The notes: generated by a model from the letters alone, not told the origin. A stretch of 64,000 nt of DNA from Paenibacillus wynnii (GCF_000757885.1 NZ_JQCR01000003.1:868001-932000), one strand, 5' to 3'; shown: positions 26,774-35,323, counted from the first letter of the stretch. Numbers and translations: made by a program.

Positions 26774-27367
26774 ATGACAAATCGTAGAGTAAATCCTAAG
26801 GTTGAAGAATTTTTAAGTAAAGCTAAAAAGTGGAAAGAAGAATATGAGACGTTGAGAAATATCGTTCTTGACTGTGAACTAACCGAAGAATTCAAGTGGA
26901 TGCATCCTTGTTACACTTATGATACAAAAAACATCCTTTTAATACATGGATTTAAAGAATATTGTGCGATTCTGTTTCACAAAGGTGCCTTGTTAAAGGA
27001 TGCTCAGGGAATTCTAATCCAACAAACGGAGAATGTACAGGCGGCGCGCCAGATTCGGTTTACCAACGTTCAAGAAATAGTTGAAATGGAAACTCTCTTG
27101 AAAGCCTATATTTATGAAGCCATTGAAGTTGAAAAAGCTGGTTTGGAAGTGAATTTTAAAAAGACGACAGAATTCATAATACCTGAAGAACTTCAAAATA
27201 AATTGAATGCTATCCCTGCCTTGAAAACTGCTTTTGAAGCATTGACGCCGGGACGGCAAAGAGCATACCTTCATTATTTTTCTGAACCTAAACAATCCAA
27301 AACAAGAGAGTCAAGGATTGATAAGTATATGCCGCAAATTCTGGATGGAAAGGGATTAAATGATTAG
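26774..27367 (+). CDS. YdeI/OmdA-family protein
   Basis: 197 residues: a DUF1801-like N-terminal domain (FKWMHPCYTYDTKNILLIHGFKEY within about 45-70) and a C-terminal YdeI/OmpD-associated segment (LTPGRQRAYLHYFSEPKQSKTRESRI). Members are linked to stress or peptide resistance, but the mechanism is unknown. ATG 26774 is preceded by GAGGGGTG; a TTG just upstream is less likely. It lies 46 bp after the sigma remnant. Confidence 0.8.
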   Translation: MTNRRVNPKVEEFLSKAKKWKEEYETLRNIVLDCELTEEFKWMHPCYTYDTKNILLIHGFKEYCAILFHKGALLKDAQGILIQQTENVQAARQIRFTNVQEIVEMETLLKAYIYEAIEVEKAGLEVNFKKTTEFIIPEELQNKLNAIPALKTAFEALTPGRQRAYLHYFSEPKQSKTRESRIDKYMPQILDGKGLND

Positions 27368-27433
27368 CGGATAAAATATCGCTGTGATTCGCATAATAGG
27401 AACGGCGTGCCATAAGACAAAGGAGGAACTACA

Positions 27434-27682
27434 TTGAATCAGAATCCAGGCGGTAAGCCTCCAACAAAAGCAGAACAAGCCTTGAATTCAGTAGAAACAG
27501 CTCACCGCTCTGTCCGTGCAGCGGAAGAGCATCCTTCGAGCGAGTTGATTACTCAGGCCGACCGTTCCATTAGACATGCTCAAGCTGCAGTAGATCAATC
27601 TGATGTTAGCGGCTCGTTAGAAGCAGCACAGCTTGCAAAAGAACAACTCCGTAAGGATGAAGAAACCCTGGACGGAAAATAA
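27434..27682 (+). CDS. Small helical hypothetical protein
   Basis: 82 residues, rich in Ala, Glu, Gln and Ser, predicted mostly helical, with repeated heptad-like segments (SIRHAQAAVDQS, EAAQLAKEQLRKDEE). No membrane segment and no known domain. A TTG start is chosen because AAAGGAGG lies about 8 bp upstream. It ends at a terminator shared with the convergent 50-residue gene. Confidence 0.65.
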   Translation: MNQNPGGKPPTKAEQALNSVETAHRSVRAAEEHPSSELITQADRSIRHAQAAVDQSDVSGSLEAAQLAKEQLRKDEETLDGK

Positions 27683-27696
27683 ACCGTTTCAAGAAT

Positions 27697-27740
27697 AAAA
27701 GCGTCTGAGCCCTATCTACTCGGGGCTAAGACGCTTTTTT
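27697..27740. terminator. Bidirectional terminator between the 82-aa and 50-aa genes
   Basis: AAGCGTCT and AGACGCTT arms plus inner AGCCC/GGGCT pairing, with T-runs in both directions. Confidence 0.85.
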
Positions 27741-27743
27741 GTT

Positions 27744-27896
27744 CTACTTATTTTTTTGAGAATTTTCATCAACGGATGTACGATCATCCCCAGCCTCATG
27801 TACTGGAAGCATGCTTGGGTGTGGATGAATACCCGTATCTTCGTATTTTGTTTTTGGATCATTGTCAGTTTCATCAGGTGTGTGGTCATGCGGCAT
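27744..27896 (-). CDS. 50-residue His/Asp-rich small protein
   Basis: An open frame of 50 codons with ATG at 27896 behind GGGGGAT and stop TAG at 27744-27746, next to a terminator. The peptide starts MPHDHTPDETDNDPK and contains GIHPHPSMLPVHE; it is acidic, hydrophilic and rich in His, Asp and Pro. The strong ribosome binding site, fitting terminator and lack of any other feature in this gap support a real gene. Function unknown; metal binding is conceivable from the histidines. Confidence 0.6.
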   Translation of the reverse strand: MPHDHTPDETDNDPKTKYEDTGIHPHPSMLPVHEAGDDRTSVDENSQKNK

Positions 27897-27962
27897 CAGT
27901 AAATCCCCCTTTCTGCAGTAGAGTGTGAATTTGGAGCTTCAATTATACGTTTATATTTTTAT

Positions 27963-28304
27963 GTGAACCCTTTTAATCGGAAGAGGATAATTACGGTACA
28001 TGGGCTCATGATAACTGCTTTACTTGTTCTATTGTCTAATGCTTCAGCAGCAGGAGCACTCATTACGGCCCTCGGTATTGCAATTGTCTCCTACGTGCTT
28101 GGTGATCTTATGATCCTGCCACAATCCACCAACTTGTTTGCGACTGCTCTGGATGGAGTACTTGTATTCCTAGTTTTATGGTTTGTTAGTATATCGGCAG
28201 ATTGGACGATGTCCTTCGTCGATATCCTAATTATTACAGCGTTGGCTGGTGTTTTTGAATATTTCTTTCACATGTGGCTACGACGCGTTCCTGCCAGAGT
28301 TTAA
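27963..28304 (+). CDS. DUF2512 (YndM-like) membrane protein
   Basis: 113 residues with four hydrophobic helices; GDLMILPQSTNLFATALDG matches the DUF2512 family. Members are small membrane proteins common in spore formers, with unknown function. The GTG start lacks a clear ribosome binding site, so the start is the weakest part of this call. Confidence 0.7.
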   Translation: MNPFNRKRIITVHGLMITALLVLLSNASAAGALITALGIAIVSYVLGDLMILPQSTNLFATALDGVLVFLVLWFVSISADWTMSFVDILIITALAGVFEYFFHMWLRRVPARV

Positions 28305-28328
28305 AGCACTTAAGTCTGTAAAAGCTAA

Positions 28329-28370
28329 AAAGGAAGCCAGTCCCCGGTTTTTGGAGACTGGCTTCCTTTC
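28329..28370 (+). terminator. Terminator after the DUF2512 gene
   Basis: AAGGAAGCCAGTC pairs with GACTGGCTTCCTT, followed by T/C-rich sequence; it may also serve the convergent gene. Confidence 0.75.
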
Positions 28371-28405
28371 GTCTTTGATTCCTAGCAGCTTAATCGAAAT
28401 ATTCA

Positions 28406-28789
28406 TTAAATAACAACCGAAGGTGGGAGACAAAGACCTATCTCTTTGAAGAGATTACGGATTTCAGCTCCTTTGGAAAGGTTGATCTTAATTTCTTTCA
28501 TGGCTGCACTTTTAACAAGTTCCATAACTTTTTCTTCTGAGCCGTCTTTCTCAACGACCTTATCGTTTCCTTCTTTATTCAGAACCCAGAAGATATAATT
28601 CAGGCCTGGATCTTCTTCTGGGAAACTAAATACAATGACAAGATGGACATCAAAATGATTGTCAAAAAACTGCATTACCCCGCGGATATAATTATCCTCA
28701 TTTTTCTTTGAAGAAAGCGAAACTCGTAATGAATTTTGGATTCCTATCCGCTCTATCTCATCTAAAATATACTCAATAAACAGCTTCAC
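28406..28789 (-). CDS. Hypothetical protein
   Basis: 127 residues, mixed alpha/beta, soluble, with a conserved-looking core (HLVIVFSFPEEDPGLNYIFWVLN) and no motif I recognise. The GTG start at 28789 follows GGAAAGGA. It is monocistronic. Function unknown. Confidence 0.6.
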   Translation of the reverse strand: MKLFIEYILDEIERIGIQNSLRVSLSSKKNEDNYIRGVMQFFDNHFDVHLVIVFSFPEEDPGLNYIFWVLNKEGNDKVVEKDGSEEKVMELVKSAAMKEIKINLSKGAEIRNLFKEIGLCLPPSVVI

Positions 28790-28950
28790 ATGGATTAGTC
28801 CTTTCCTTTAATGCTGAGGTTAATAGATTATTGATTTCAATATTCCCCAAAAGATGACTATCTAATACAAAGGTCTTGAGTATAAGGATAACAAGGGAGG
28901 GACAATCTAACGGGGACATTTGGTGTGAATTAAAGGAGGCTACTTAAGCA

Positions 28951-30222
28951 ATGGCTGAGCATACATCGGGTAAAACCATCGTGGCAATTGGATCAATCCC
29001 ATTGATTATGACGCTGGGAAATTCCATGCTCATCCCAGTTTTGCCTAAAATGAAATCGGAACTTCATCTCTCTTCGTTTCAGGTAAGTATGACTATTACC
29101 ATATTTTCACTTGTTGCAGCTTTTTCCATACCCATTTTGGGTTACTTATCTGACCGTTTTTCACGTAAAGCCGTTATTATTCCTGCGTTAATTCTTTATG
29201 GATTAGGTGGCCTATTAGCTGGGTTCGCCGCGGCTACTTTTGCAAATGCTTATACTTGGATTCTCGTGGGTCGAACTTTGCAAGGGATTGGAGCAGCAGG
29301 AACAGCCCCAATCGCAATGGCTTTGGCGGGGGATCTTTTCAAAGGGGCAGAGGAGAGCAAGGTATTGGGGCTTGTTGAAGCTTCTAATGGATTTGGTAAG
29401 GTTATCTCGCCCATATTAGGATCTTTGATTGCATTAATCGTCTGGTACGGAGCGTTTTTCGCTTTTCCATTAGTTGTTCTAATTTCCATAGGTTTGACTT
29501 GGTTCTTTATCAAGGAAAAGAAAAAAGATAAAGAACCGCCAGGTTTAAAAAAGTACATTTCAGGATTAATGAGTGCTTTCAAGGAACAGGGCAGATGGCT
29601 TTTTACAGCGTATTTAGCAGGAGCTACTTGTTTGTTTACCTTGTTCGGGATTCTCTTTTATTTATCGGAAATACTGGAAAAAACCCATAACATAACAGGA
29701 GTAATGAAGGGATTAATGTTGGCCATTCCTTTATTAGTCATGTGTACTACGTCTTATATAACCGGTGCGAAAATAGGTAAAAATAAGAAGTTAATGAAAA
29801 AGCTGATTGTGCTGGGTTTTACCTTAATGACCATCTCTTACGGGATACTTTCGTTTGTAAACAACCTAACATTATTCATATCCGTTCTGGCATTGAGCAG
29901 TCTGGGTACGGGGTTTATCCTTCCTTGTATCAACAGCTTTATCACAGGTGCTGTAGGTAAAGAGCGGCGTGGATTTGTTACTTCACTATATGGTTCGGTA
30001 CGGTTCTTAGGAGTTGCGATTGGACCTCCCCTGTTTGGCTGGTTGATGGAGTGGTCCAAAGTTGGGATGTTTCTATCCCTTGCTGGATTTACATTTATCG
30101 TTGGACTGCTCGCATTGCTGATGATTCGAGTTGGCAATACTCCGGATGAGGAATCCTCGGGGAAAGAAGGAAAGAAAGGGAAGAGGCCAGTACACGTATT
30201 AGAGACGGCCCCCGGCAGATAA
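28951..30222 (+). CDS. MFS transporter (multidrug-efflux type)
   Basis: 423 residues with about 12 membrane segments, the MFS motif A (GYLSDRFSRKAVI) between segments 2 and 3, and GRTLQGIGAAGTAPIAMAL, typical of drug:H+ antiporters. The tail (KEGKKGKRP) is basic and cytoplasmic. AAAGGAGG precedes the ATG. No regulator is adjacent, and the substrate is unknown. Confidence 0.85.
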   Translation: MAEHTSGKTIVAIGSIPLIMTLGNSMLIPVLPKMKSELHLSSFQVSMTITIFSLVAAFSIPILGYLSDRFSRKAVIIPALILYGLGGLLAGFAAATFANAYTWILVGRTLQGIGAAGTAPIAMALAGDLFKGAEESKVLGLVEASNGFGKVISPILGSLIALIVWYGAFFAFPLVVLISIGLTWFFIKEKKKDKEPPGLKKYISGLMSAFKEQGRWLFTAYLAGATCLFTLFGILFYLSEILEKTHNITGVMKGLMLAIPLLVMCTTSYITGAKIGKNKKLMKKLIVLGFTLMTISYGILSFVNNLTLFISVLALSSLGTGFILPCINSFITGAVGKERRGFVTSLYGSVRFLGVAIGPPLFGWLMEWSKVGMFLSLAGFTFIVGLLALLMIRVGNTPDEESSGKEGKKGKRPVHVLETAPGR

Positions 30223-30236
30223 TAACCTAGTCCAAG

Positions 30237-30902
30237 CTATTTTTTACGCCAAGCTAAAGAGTATACAGGGGTTTCCCTATGAAAGGGCGGGTTGTAGATC
30301 CAGGTGACAATCCGCGTAGACACCCATTGGCAGATGACAGCAAGGATAATGATCTTCCAATCAATAACATATGCTGCTAGCAAAAAGATAAATCCGTTCA
30401 TCCAAAATAACGTTTTGCCCGGGTTGATGCGTTTGTACTTATAAATGGCTAAAGCAACATAACCAATGCCTCCATTTGAAACGCGTTGACTCAGGAGAAT
30501 GGAGATACCCGCACCTAACAGGATCGAGCCTGCAAGCAGATCTACCCAAATATTTGAAAAGGGCGATTCGAACAATACATCTAACACATTTACGGAAACA
30601 GACGTGACGGTTATGACCATAATTGTGCCTAGTGCGCTGATTTTCCCAAGATATTGTACTGTAAAAAGTAAAAACATTATGTTCATAAGCCATAACCCGA
30701 GGCTCATTGGTAAATGAATCCAATAGTTAAGCAGTACCGCCAGACCTGCAGCTCCCCCGGAGGGTATTGAATGAGGGAACAGAAAGACGGCCATTCCGAA
30801 CCCTTGCACAACTGAGCCTGTGAATATTAGTGAACCCTTTTTCAATAGACGGCTAAGAAAGTACAACTTATAATTGCCATGACTCGTTTTCACAGGTATC
30901 AC
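30237..30902 (-). CDS. YitT-family (DUF161) membrane protein
   Basis: 221 residues with five or six hydrophobic helices and the conserved HSIPSGGAAGLAVLLNY and VSNGGIGYVALAIYKY blocks of the YitT/YczE group. The C-terminal DUF2179 domain of longer YitT proteins is missing, so this is the short form. The start is a GTG at 30902. Function unknown. It is convergent with the MFS gene. Confidence 0.72.
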   Translation of the reverse strand: MIPVKTSHGNYKLYFLSRLLKKGSLIFTGSVVQGFGMAVFLFPHSIPSGGAAGLAVLLNYWIHLPMSLGLWLMNIMFLLFTVQYLGKISALGTIMVITVTSVSVNVLDVLFESPFSNIWVDLLAGSILLGAGISILLSQRVSNGGIGYVALAIYKYKRINPGKTLFWMNGFIFLLAAYVIDWKIIILAVICQWVSTRIVTWIYNPPFHRETPVYSLAWRKK

Positions 30903-31000
30903 CCTAAGTGGAAATGTAATGGTATGCTAGTCCTCTTATAGTCTATGCTCGTCAGCATGGAGAATGACATCTATATATAATCATGTGAATTCAAAAAACA

Positions 31001-31041
31001 AAAAGACACTCACACCTTGTTTTTTATGTGGAGTGTCTTTT
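31001..31041 (-). terminator. Terminator downstream of the ssu remnants
   Basis: AAAAGACACTC and GAGTGTCTTTT form an 11-bp stem; read on the minus strand it ends in a T-run. Confidence 0.75.
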
Positions 31042-31045
31042 AAAT

Positions 31046-31230
31046 TTAGTTTATTTTTGGAACAGCGTTAAAGGCATACTCCAAATCGTCCTCGTTCGTA
31101 TGGTTAGGTAGGAATTTGCCGGGAGTCCAATAATATGGTTTAATATTTGGTTCACGATAGAACTGAAAGCGGGTTTGTCTTTCTGCCTCGGTCTGGACAA
31201 AGTAATGGGAACTAGCATCTGAATAGAGGT
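31046..31230 (-). pseudogene. 3' fragment of an unidentified gene fused to the ssuC remnant
   Basis: A frame different from the ssuC remnant stays open for about 57 codons and ends at TAA 31046-31048, right before the terminator. Its peptide (for example KPYYWTPGKFLPNHTNEDD and LEYAFNAVPKIN) looks like a genuine protein C-terminus. I do not recognise the family. It probably marks a deletion junction at about 31225. Confidence 0.4.
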
Positions 31231-31523
31231 ATCAAATAGCAGCTCTGTGGTCCGAAACAACCCGTTAAATAAACCAAACATGAATCCGATGCTTCCTCCG
31301 ATTAGAAAACCGATGGATGCACGCCACAGACTAACCCATACGTGGTGAAACAGTTCACCTGATCGCATCAGTTCTACAGTAGCAAAGTAGACATCCGAAG
31401 GTGCAGGGGGATATGGGTTGATAGAAAGCCTGTTTTGGTAGTAATCTGCCATCCAATTAATAGAACTGCCGGTATACCCCAGGGCAACAATTTATAAATG
31501 AAGTTGGATACTGAATTCTTCAA
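31226..31523 (-). pseudogene. ssuC: Truncated sulfonate ABC transporter permease
   Basis: A TTG at 31523 begins KNSVSNFIYKLLPWGIPAVL, the N-terminus of an SsuC-like permease. The frame breaks at a five-G run (31406-31410) and resumes as PAPSDVYFATVELMRSGELF and VWVSLWRASIGFLIGGSIGF. After SIQML, near 31226, SsuC similarity stops, so most of the channel region, including the EAA loop, is missing. A homopolymer frameshift plus a deletion make it non-functional. Only a short gap separates it from the ssuA fragment, preserving the old operon order. Confidence 0.75.
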
Positions 31524-31538
31524 CTTCCTTCATTCCTT

Positions 31539-31746
31539 TTATTTCAATTTGTGGACTCGATCTTCGATATTCACTTTTTTCGGGATGATCTTCAGTTCAT
31601 AGAAAATGTCCGCAATCTTCTGCTGTTCACTGATTATCTCCGCATCGATCTCTACCAAACCATAGACTCTTCTGTTCACAGCCAACTCCATAGAAGCCGA
31701 GAATAATACATCGTGGTTACCGCCTAGGACTAGGACTATTCCTCAC
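31539..31746 (-). pseudogene. ssuA: C-terminal fragment of sulfonate-binding protein SsuA
   Basis: The minus strand encodes VNRRVYGLVEIDAEIISEQQ followed by KIADIFYELKIIPKKVNIED and a stop at 31539-31541. This matches the C-terminus of aliphatic sulfonate-binding proteins. The upstream body and signal peptide are gone. It lies 15 bp before the ssuC remnant. Confidence 0.7.
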
Positions 31747-31832
31747 CCTCGAAAACAAACGTATTTCCCGTTTTTCTTTTGTCGCCCCCCTTTAAAACAT
31801 AGCCTTCTAAAGCTCTGTGTTCTAATTTATTT
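31736..31832 (-). pseudogene. Unidentified protein C-terminus in the remnant region
   Basis: A short open stretch on the minus strand ends LEGYVLKGGDKRKTGNTFVF plus EGEE and stop TAG at 31736. Its composition looks coding but I cannot assign it. It abuts the SsuA fragment and is probably another deletion remnant. Confidence 0.3.
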
Positions 31833-31854
31833 TATCCGGTCACCTCTTCTATAG

Positions 31855-32007
31855 ATCTGGAAAATAATCCATATTCAGTGGTGGCTTGAAACTCCTAGGT
31901 GGAGTATAAAGAATCATCATTTCTACGCAAAATGCGGGTATAGCAAAGTAGGAGAACACGACGATGATTTTGTATTTGAGAAGCAGATAGCTCCTCAGTC
32001 CATTTAA
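31855..32007 (+). pseudogene. C-terminal fragment of a GNAT acetyltransferase
   Basis: The plus strand reads WWLETPRWSIKNHHFYAKCG then YSKVGEHDDDFVFEKQI and TAA at 32005. LET...N..FY.KCGY..VGE is the classic C-terminal signature of GNAT N-acetyltransferases. A TAG at 31852 cuts off the upstream part, and no acetyl-CoA-binding domain is found before it. It overlaps the end of the opposite membrane protein gene by four bases. Confidence 0.7.
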
Positions 32008-32714
32008 TCCAATGAGGCCAGTGCAAGCAGTAGTATACTGAAACACGCTACCCCGAGTAAAAAAGGTGAAATACGGCTGTTCTGCTCCTTAGGTAGTTCC
32101 TCTTTAAGGACATTTAGCAAGATCCCGCCTGCAAGAAAGGCAAATATGGAGGCTGTTACGGACTTATCAACGTGTCTAACTAATCCTAGTGCCCAACCGC
32201 AGAGCACAGCGACTGCTAAGATCCATCGGCCTTTTCTGTCATAGCTTTCTTTGTGTGAGGATCTCAGTGAGTGGTCATTGACCATAAAATGCAAGGTCAT
32301 AGCAACCGTAAACAGCAGCACATTTGAAATACCATCATCCATGCGATCCTGTAAAAGATAACCGATCAATAAATTGTAAAAGAAAAAGGAACCCATATGA
32401 ACCCAGAAAGCTCCGTCAGATTGCGCCTTTGTCTTTACTAACCACTCTAAAGAATAAAACAACACAAGCCCAATCATTGCAATAAGGTAGATATGATATT
32501 CAAAGTAATTTAATATCTTAGGCAAGCCTTGATTAAGAACCTTCTGATTTCGTTCAAGTTCAGGCATGATATGAATAAAAACATATGCGACAGAGATTCC
32601 TCCGGCAGCAGAGAGTACCCAACTTCTAGGATTCGTACGAATAAATCGCATGCTCTTGGTGAATATGTGGGCGCAAGCTATAAGGACCGCCATAGTGAGG
32701 GTTAGCCAGGTCAT
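32004..32714 (-). CDS. Multi-pass membrane protein of unknown function
   Basis: 236 residues with about eight hydrophobic helices. AAGGISVAYVFIHIMPELE and SIFAFLAGGILLNVLKEELP resemble the His/Glu-containing helices of ZIP-like proteins, but the match is too weak for a transporter call. I chose ATG 32714, with GGAGGG upstream; a longer frame would start inside the azoR terminator, which is unlikely. Function unknown. Confidence 0.6.
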   Translation of the reverse strand: MTWLTLTMAVLIACAHIFTKSMRFIRTNPRSWVLSAAGGISVAYVFIHIMPELERNQKVLNQGLPKILNYFEYHIYLIAMIGLVLFYSLEWLVKTKAQSDGAFWVHMGSFFFYNLLIGYLLQDRMDDGISNVLLFTVAMTLHFMVNDHSLRSSHKESYDRKGRWILAVAVLCGWALGLVRHVDKSVTASIFAFLAGGILLNVLKEELPKEQNSRISPFLLGVACFSILLLALASLD

Positions 32715-32811
32715 AAATTGTCCCTCCATATATAATATAATTCCCATTATTAACATGGAGTAGCGGGTTACATACTCATGTTTTAGATGCGATAATAATC
32801 GATTGAACGAA

Positions 32812-32844
32812 AAAGAGGTTGACCAATATTTGGTCAACCTCTTT
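32812..32844 (-). terminator. Terminator of azoR
   Basis: A perfect 15-bp inverted repeat (AAAGAGGTTGACCAA and its complement) with a TAT spacer; on the minus strand it is followed by five T. Confidence 0.85.
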
Positions 32845-32879
32845 CTTGGGTAATGCCAGTTAGAGAATTTAAGAAGAAG

Positions 32880-33515
32880 TTAGAACTGAGCTGCAAGGGC
32901 CTTCGCTTTAACAATTGCATTCTCTTTAATAGTTTGAGCTTGGTCTGGAGCAGCAGCCATACCTTCTACAAATATTCCTTCAAATGACGGAATACCGAAG
33001 AATTGTGAAATTTTCTTCAGGTAACTAAACCCGCTTTCAAATGAAGCCGCTGGACCTTCGGAGTAAATTCCGCCGCTAGCTTGGATATGTAAACCTTTTT
33101 TATCCGTTAACAGACCAACTGGACCCGTCTCTGTGTATTTAAAGGATTTACCAACTACAGAAATAGCATCAATATATGCTTTCATAACAGGAGGGAAGGA
33201 GAAGTTCCACATAGGAGAAACAAAAACATATTTATCCGCAGCCACGAACTGATCCACGATTTCACCTAGGCGTACAACCTTCGCTTGTTCCACATCAGAC
33301 AGCTGGTCAAAACCGCTTCCTGATTGCAGTTTACCCCAACCGCTGAATACATCAGCATCAATTGCAGGAATATCCAGTTTGTACAAATCCAGATGAATAA
33401 CCTCATCGGATGGGTTGGCGTTACGGTAGGCTTCAACAAACTCTTTACCTACCGCGAGGCTAAACGAGGTATGGTGATCATGCGGGTGAGCCGTAATATA
33501 AAGTACAGTAGACAT
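32880..33515 (-). CDS. azoR: FMN-dependent NADH-azoreductase
   Basis: A 211-residue flavodoxin-fold enzyme that uses NADH and FMN to reduce azo compounds and quinones. ITAHPHDHHTSFSLAVG is the FMN-phosphate loop, and VSPMWNFSFPPVMKAYID and ASGGIYSEG are diagnostic. ATG 33515 follows AAGGGAAG; an upstream in-frame start at 33551 is less supported. It is monocistronic with its own terminator, and likely serves thiol or quinone stress. Confidence 0.92.
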   Translation of the reverse strand: MSTVLYITAHPHDHHTSFSLAVGKEFVEAYRNANPSDEVIHLDLYKLDIPAIDADVFSGWGKLQSGSGFDQLSDVEQAKVVRLGEIVDQFVAADKYVFVSPMWNFSFPPVMKAYIDAISVVGKSFKYTETGPVGLLTDKKGLHIQASGGIYSEGPAASFESGFSYLKKISQFFGIPSFEGIFVEGMAAAPDQAQTIKENAIVKAKALAAQF

Positions 33516-33798
33516 TATTGAATCTTCCCTTCTATTTTGAAATGGTTTCACCTTATTATAACAAATATAAAGTAAATATCAAATACTTAATCACTTACAT
33601 ATAGTTATATTATTTAGAGTGACTAAAACTACATACAATATTCCCTAAATAAGAGTTATACATTCTCATGCCTTTAGTAGTTTGTTTCAATATAGGGAGT
33701 TCCCTCATTCGCAGTTAGGAAAGTCCTAATGGGGGGAAAACTGCAGTTTCCCTGTGCTATACTGAAAAAAAAAGCAGTAAAGAGAGGATGAAGTCTAG

Positions 33799-34119
33799 GT
33801 GGCAGGACCATCTTTGCGCCAGTTGCACGCTCATCATGCCATTCATCAAGGAGGGCTCACCGGTGCTATTGCATTAACAGAGAAAATGGAAGAACTTATG
33901 AGGGAGAAGGCGTTCGAGGAGGCTCGACAGGAAGCAGGCCAATTAATTGAGTATTGGGAAACACGGATACTTAGCCATGCCGACGCCGAAGAAGAGGGGT
34001 TTTACCAGGAAATCGTGGAGAAAAATCCAAACTTGAGGGATGCTGTCGTAAAACTTATACATGAGCATGATTTACTAAGAATTATAGTTAAGAACGTCTT
34101 GTTCGTGGAAGCTTTATGA
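33799..34119 (+). CDS. Hemerythrin-type (HHE) protein 1
   Basis: 106 residues, all helical, beginning LRQLHAHHAIHQGGLTGAI, with later ILSHADAEEEGFY and LIHEHDLLR, consistent with a compact HHE-type di-iron fold. The GTG start has GAGAGGA upstream. It overlaps the next HHE gene by four bases (ATGA), so the two are translationally coupled. Possible roles are binding O2, NO or iron; none is shown. Confidence 0.7.
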   Translation: MAGPSLRQLHAHHAIHQGGLTGAIALTEKMEELMREKAFEEARQEAGQLIEYWETRILSHADAEEEGFYQEIVEKNPNLRDAVVKLIHEHDLLRIIVKNVLFVEAL

Positions 34120-34643
34120 TGAATAAATCAGAACTGCGGTTTACTAAACCCGCCATACGGATTCTAGAAAATGAACATCGTTACTTAAGTTATCTAATGG
34201 AAGAATGGCATGCAATCGTACTCCTGTTTGAAAGAGAAAAAATGAGTCTGGAAGAAGGTCGTAGACAACTTGATAAGCTGAGAACACAGATTACGAATTT
34301 TATGAAGCCGTTAAAGAAACATACTGACAAAGAGGACAGGTATTTTCTCCCGTTACTAGGAAACTACATCGGTTTAGAACAGGGGCCGATTGTCGGCATT
34401 CAAGAGGAACATCGCGAAATTGATGGATATATCGGTCACTTTCTCCATTACACAGAGGGAAATACAGATCTTCTTTCGCTGGGTGAAATCCAAGCGGCTG
34501 TCAAAGATGCCGGAGAGGCATTTGAAGTTCTGACTGTACATTTTATGAAAGAGGAAAACGTGCTTTTTGAGATGGCGGAAACACAAATAACTGAAGCTGA
34601 TCATAAAAAGTTATCCGAAAAATTGAACACACTCATTACTTGA
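34116..34643 (+). CDS. Hemerythrin-type (HHE) protein 2
   Basis: 175 residues in a four-helix HHE layout: ILENEHRYLSYLMEEW, KKHTDKEDRYFLPLL, IQEEHREIDGYIGHF and LTVHFMKEENVLFEMAE carry the expected His/Glu ligands of a di-iron centre. ATG 34116 (or 34119) overlaps the stop of the first HHE gene. A tandem pair of different length suggests complementary or heteromeric function (inference). Confidence 0.8.
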   Translation: MMNKSELRFTKPAIRILENEHRYLSYLMEEWHAIVLLFEREKMSLEEGRRQLDKLRTQITNFMKPLKKHTDKEDRYFLPLLGNYIGLEQGPIVGIQEEHREIDGYIGHFLHYTEGNTDLLSLGEIQAAVKDAGEAFEVLTVHFMKEENVLFEMAETQITEADHKKLSEKLNTLIT

Positions 34644-34656
34644 GTAAAACAAGAGG

Positions 34657-35241
34657 TTATGCATAAATAAAGTGTTCCACTAATAAAGTCGTTGCTTCAA
34701 TATCCGGATTGGAATTATCGATATAAGCCACATTTGAGGCAGGAATAGGCCAGTGAACGTTCCGACTCCCGAGTGAAGCGCGGAATTGGCCCCAATGCTG
34801 CATTTTCCAATCATCCAAAGCCGAATGTCTTCCCTGAATCCGGTGGTGATACAGCTCCTCATTCGCCAGTTCTACTAGGACAACCTTGACCTCGACATCC
34901 AATAAGGAACGGCCAATACGGGATAGTTCACTCTCAATCCAACCGGTGTTGGAGGCTTCCTTTGTGAAAGGTCCAACCACGAATACATCCGTATTCAAAC
35001 CGATATTGTCCAGCGCAGCATCCATCGTGATTCTGTAGCCAAGGTCACGGCAAAGCTTTTTATATTCTACAGAGTCTCTGTCCGTGATGTCCAATCCATG
35101 CATCGTCATAATGACGTCCGCTGCGGGACGCAGAAGTATATCCATATCGAAGAAAGCAGCTTTCCGTCGGGAAGCGACCGCTTTAGCCAGAGTGGTTTTC
35201 CCTGCACCCGCGGGTCCCAGGAAGAATACAAGTTTATTCAT
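34657..35241 (-). CDS. P-loop nucleoside/shikimate kinase-like ATPase
   Basis: 194 residues with a Walker A motif near the N-terminus (FFLGPAGAGKTTLAKAVA) followed by FFDMDILLRP, like small-molecule kinases. HHRIQGRHSALDDWKM supplies a possible arginine lid. The acceptor cannot be inferred. It is convergent with the hemerythrin pair. Confidence 0.72.
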   Translation of the reverse strand: MNKLVFFLGPAGAGKTTLAKAVASRRKAAFFDMDILLRPAADVIMTMHGLDITDRDSVEYKKLCRDLGYRITMDAALDNIGLNTDVFVVGPFTKEASNTGWIESELSRIGRSLLDVEVKVVLVELANEELYHHRIQGRHSALDDWKMQHWGQFRASLGSRNVHWPIPASNVAYIDNSNPDIEATTLLVEHFIYA

Positions 35242-35323
35242 GATTATTTCTCCTTGAAATAGTAGACTTTGAAAACAGAAGTGAATGGCGTCACAAGTGA
35301 CCTATTGTAACTCGAATCTTTGT

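Noticed and set aside
31849..32046. Minus-strand 65-codon frame
   Set aside because: The same bases read on the plus strand give a clear GNAT C-terminus, so this frame is a shadow.
32715..32837. Longer N-terminus for the membrane protein gene
   Set aside because: The extra codons run into the azoR terminator hairpin and lack a ribosome binding site; ATG 32714 has GGAGGG.
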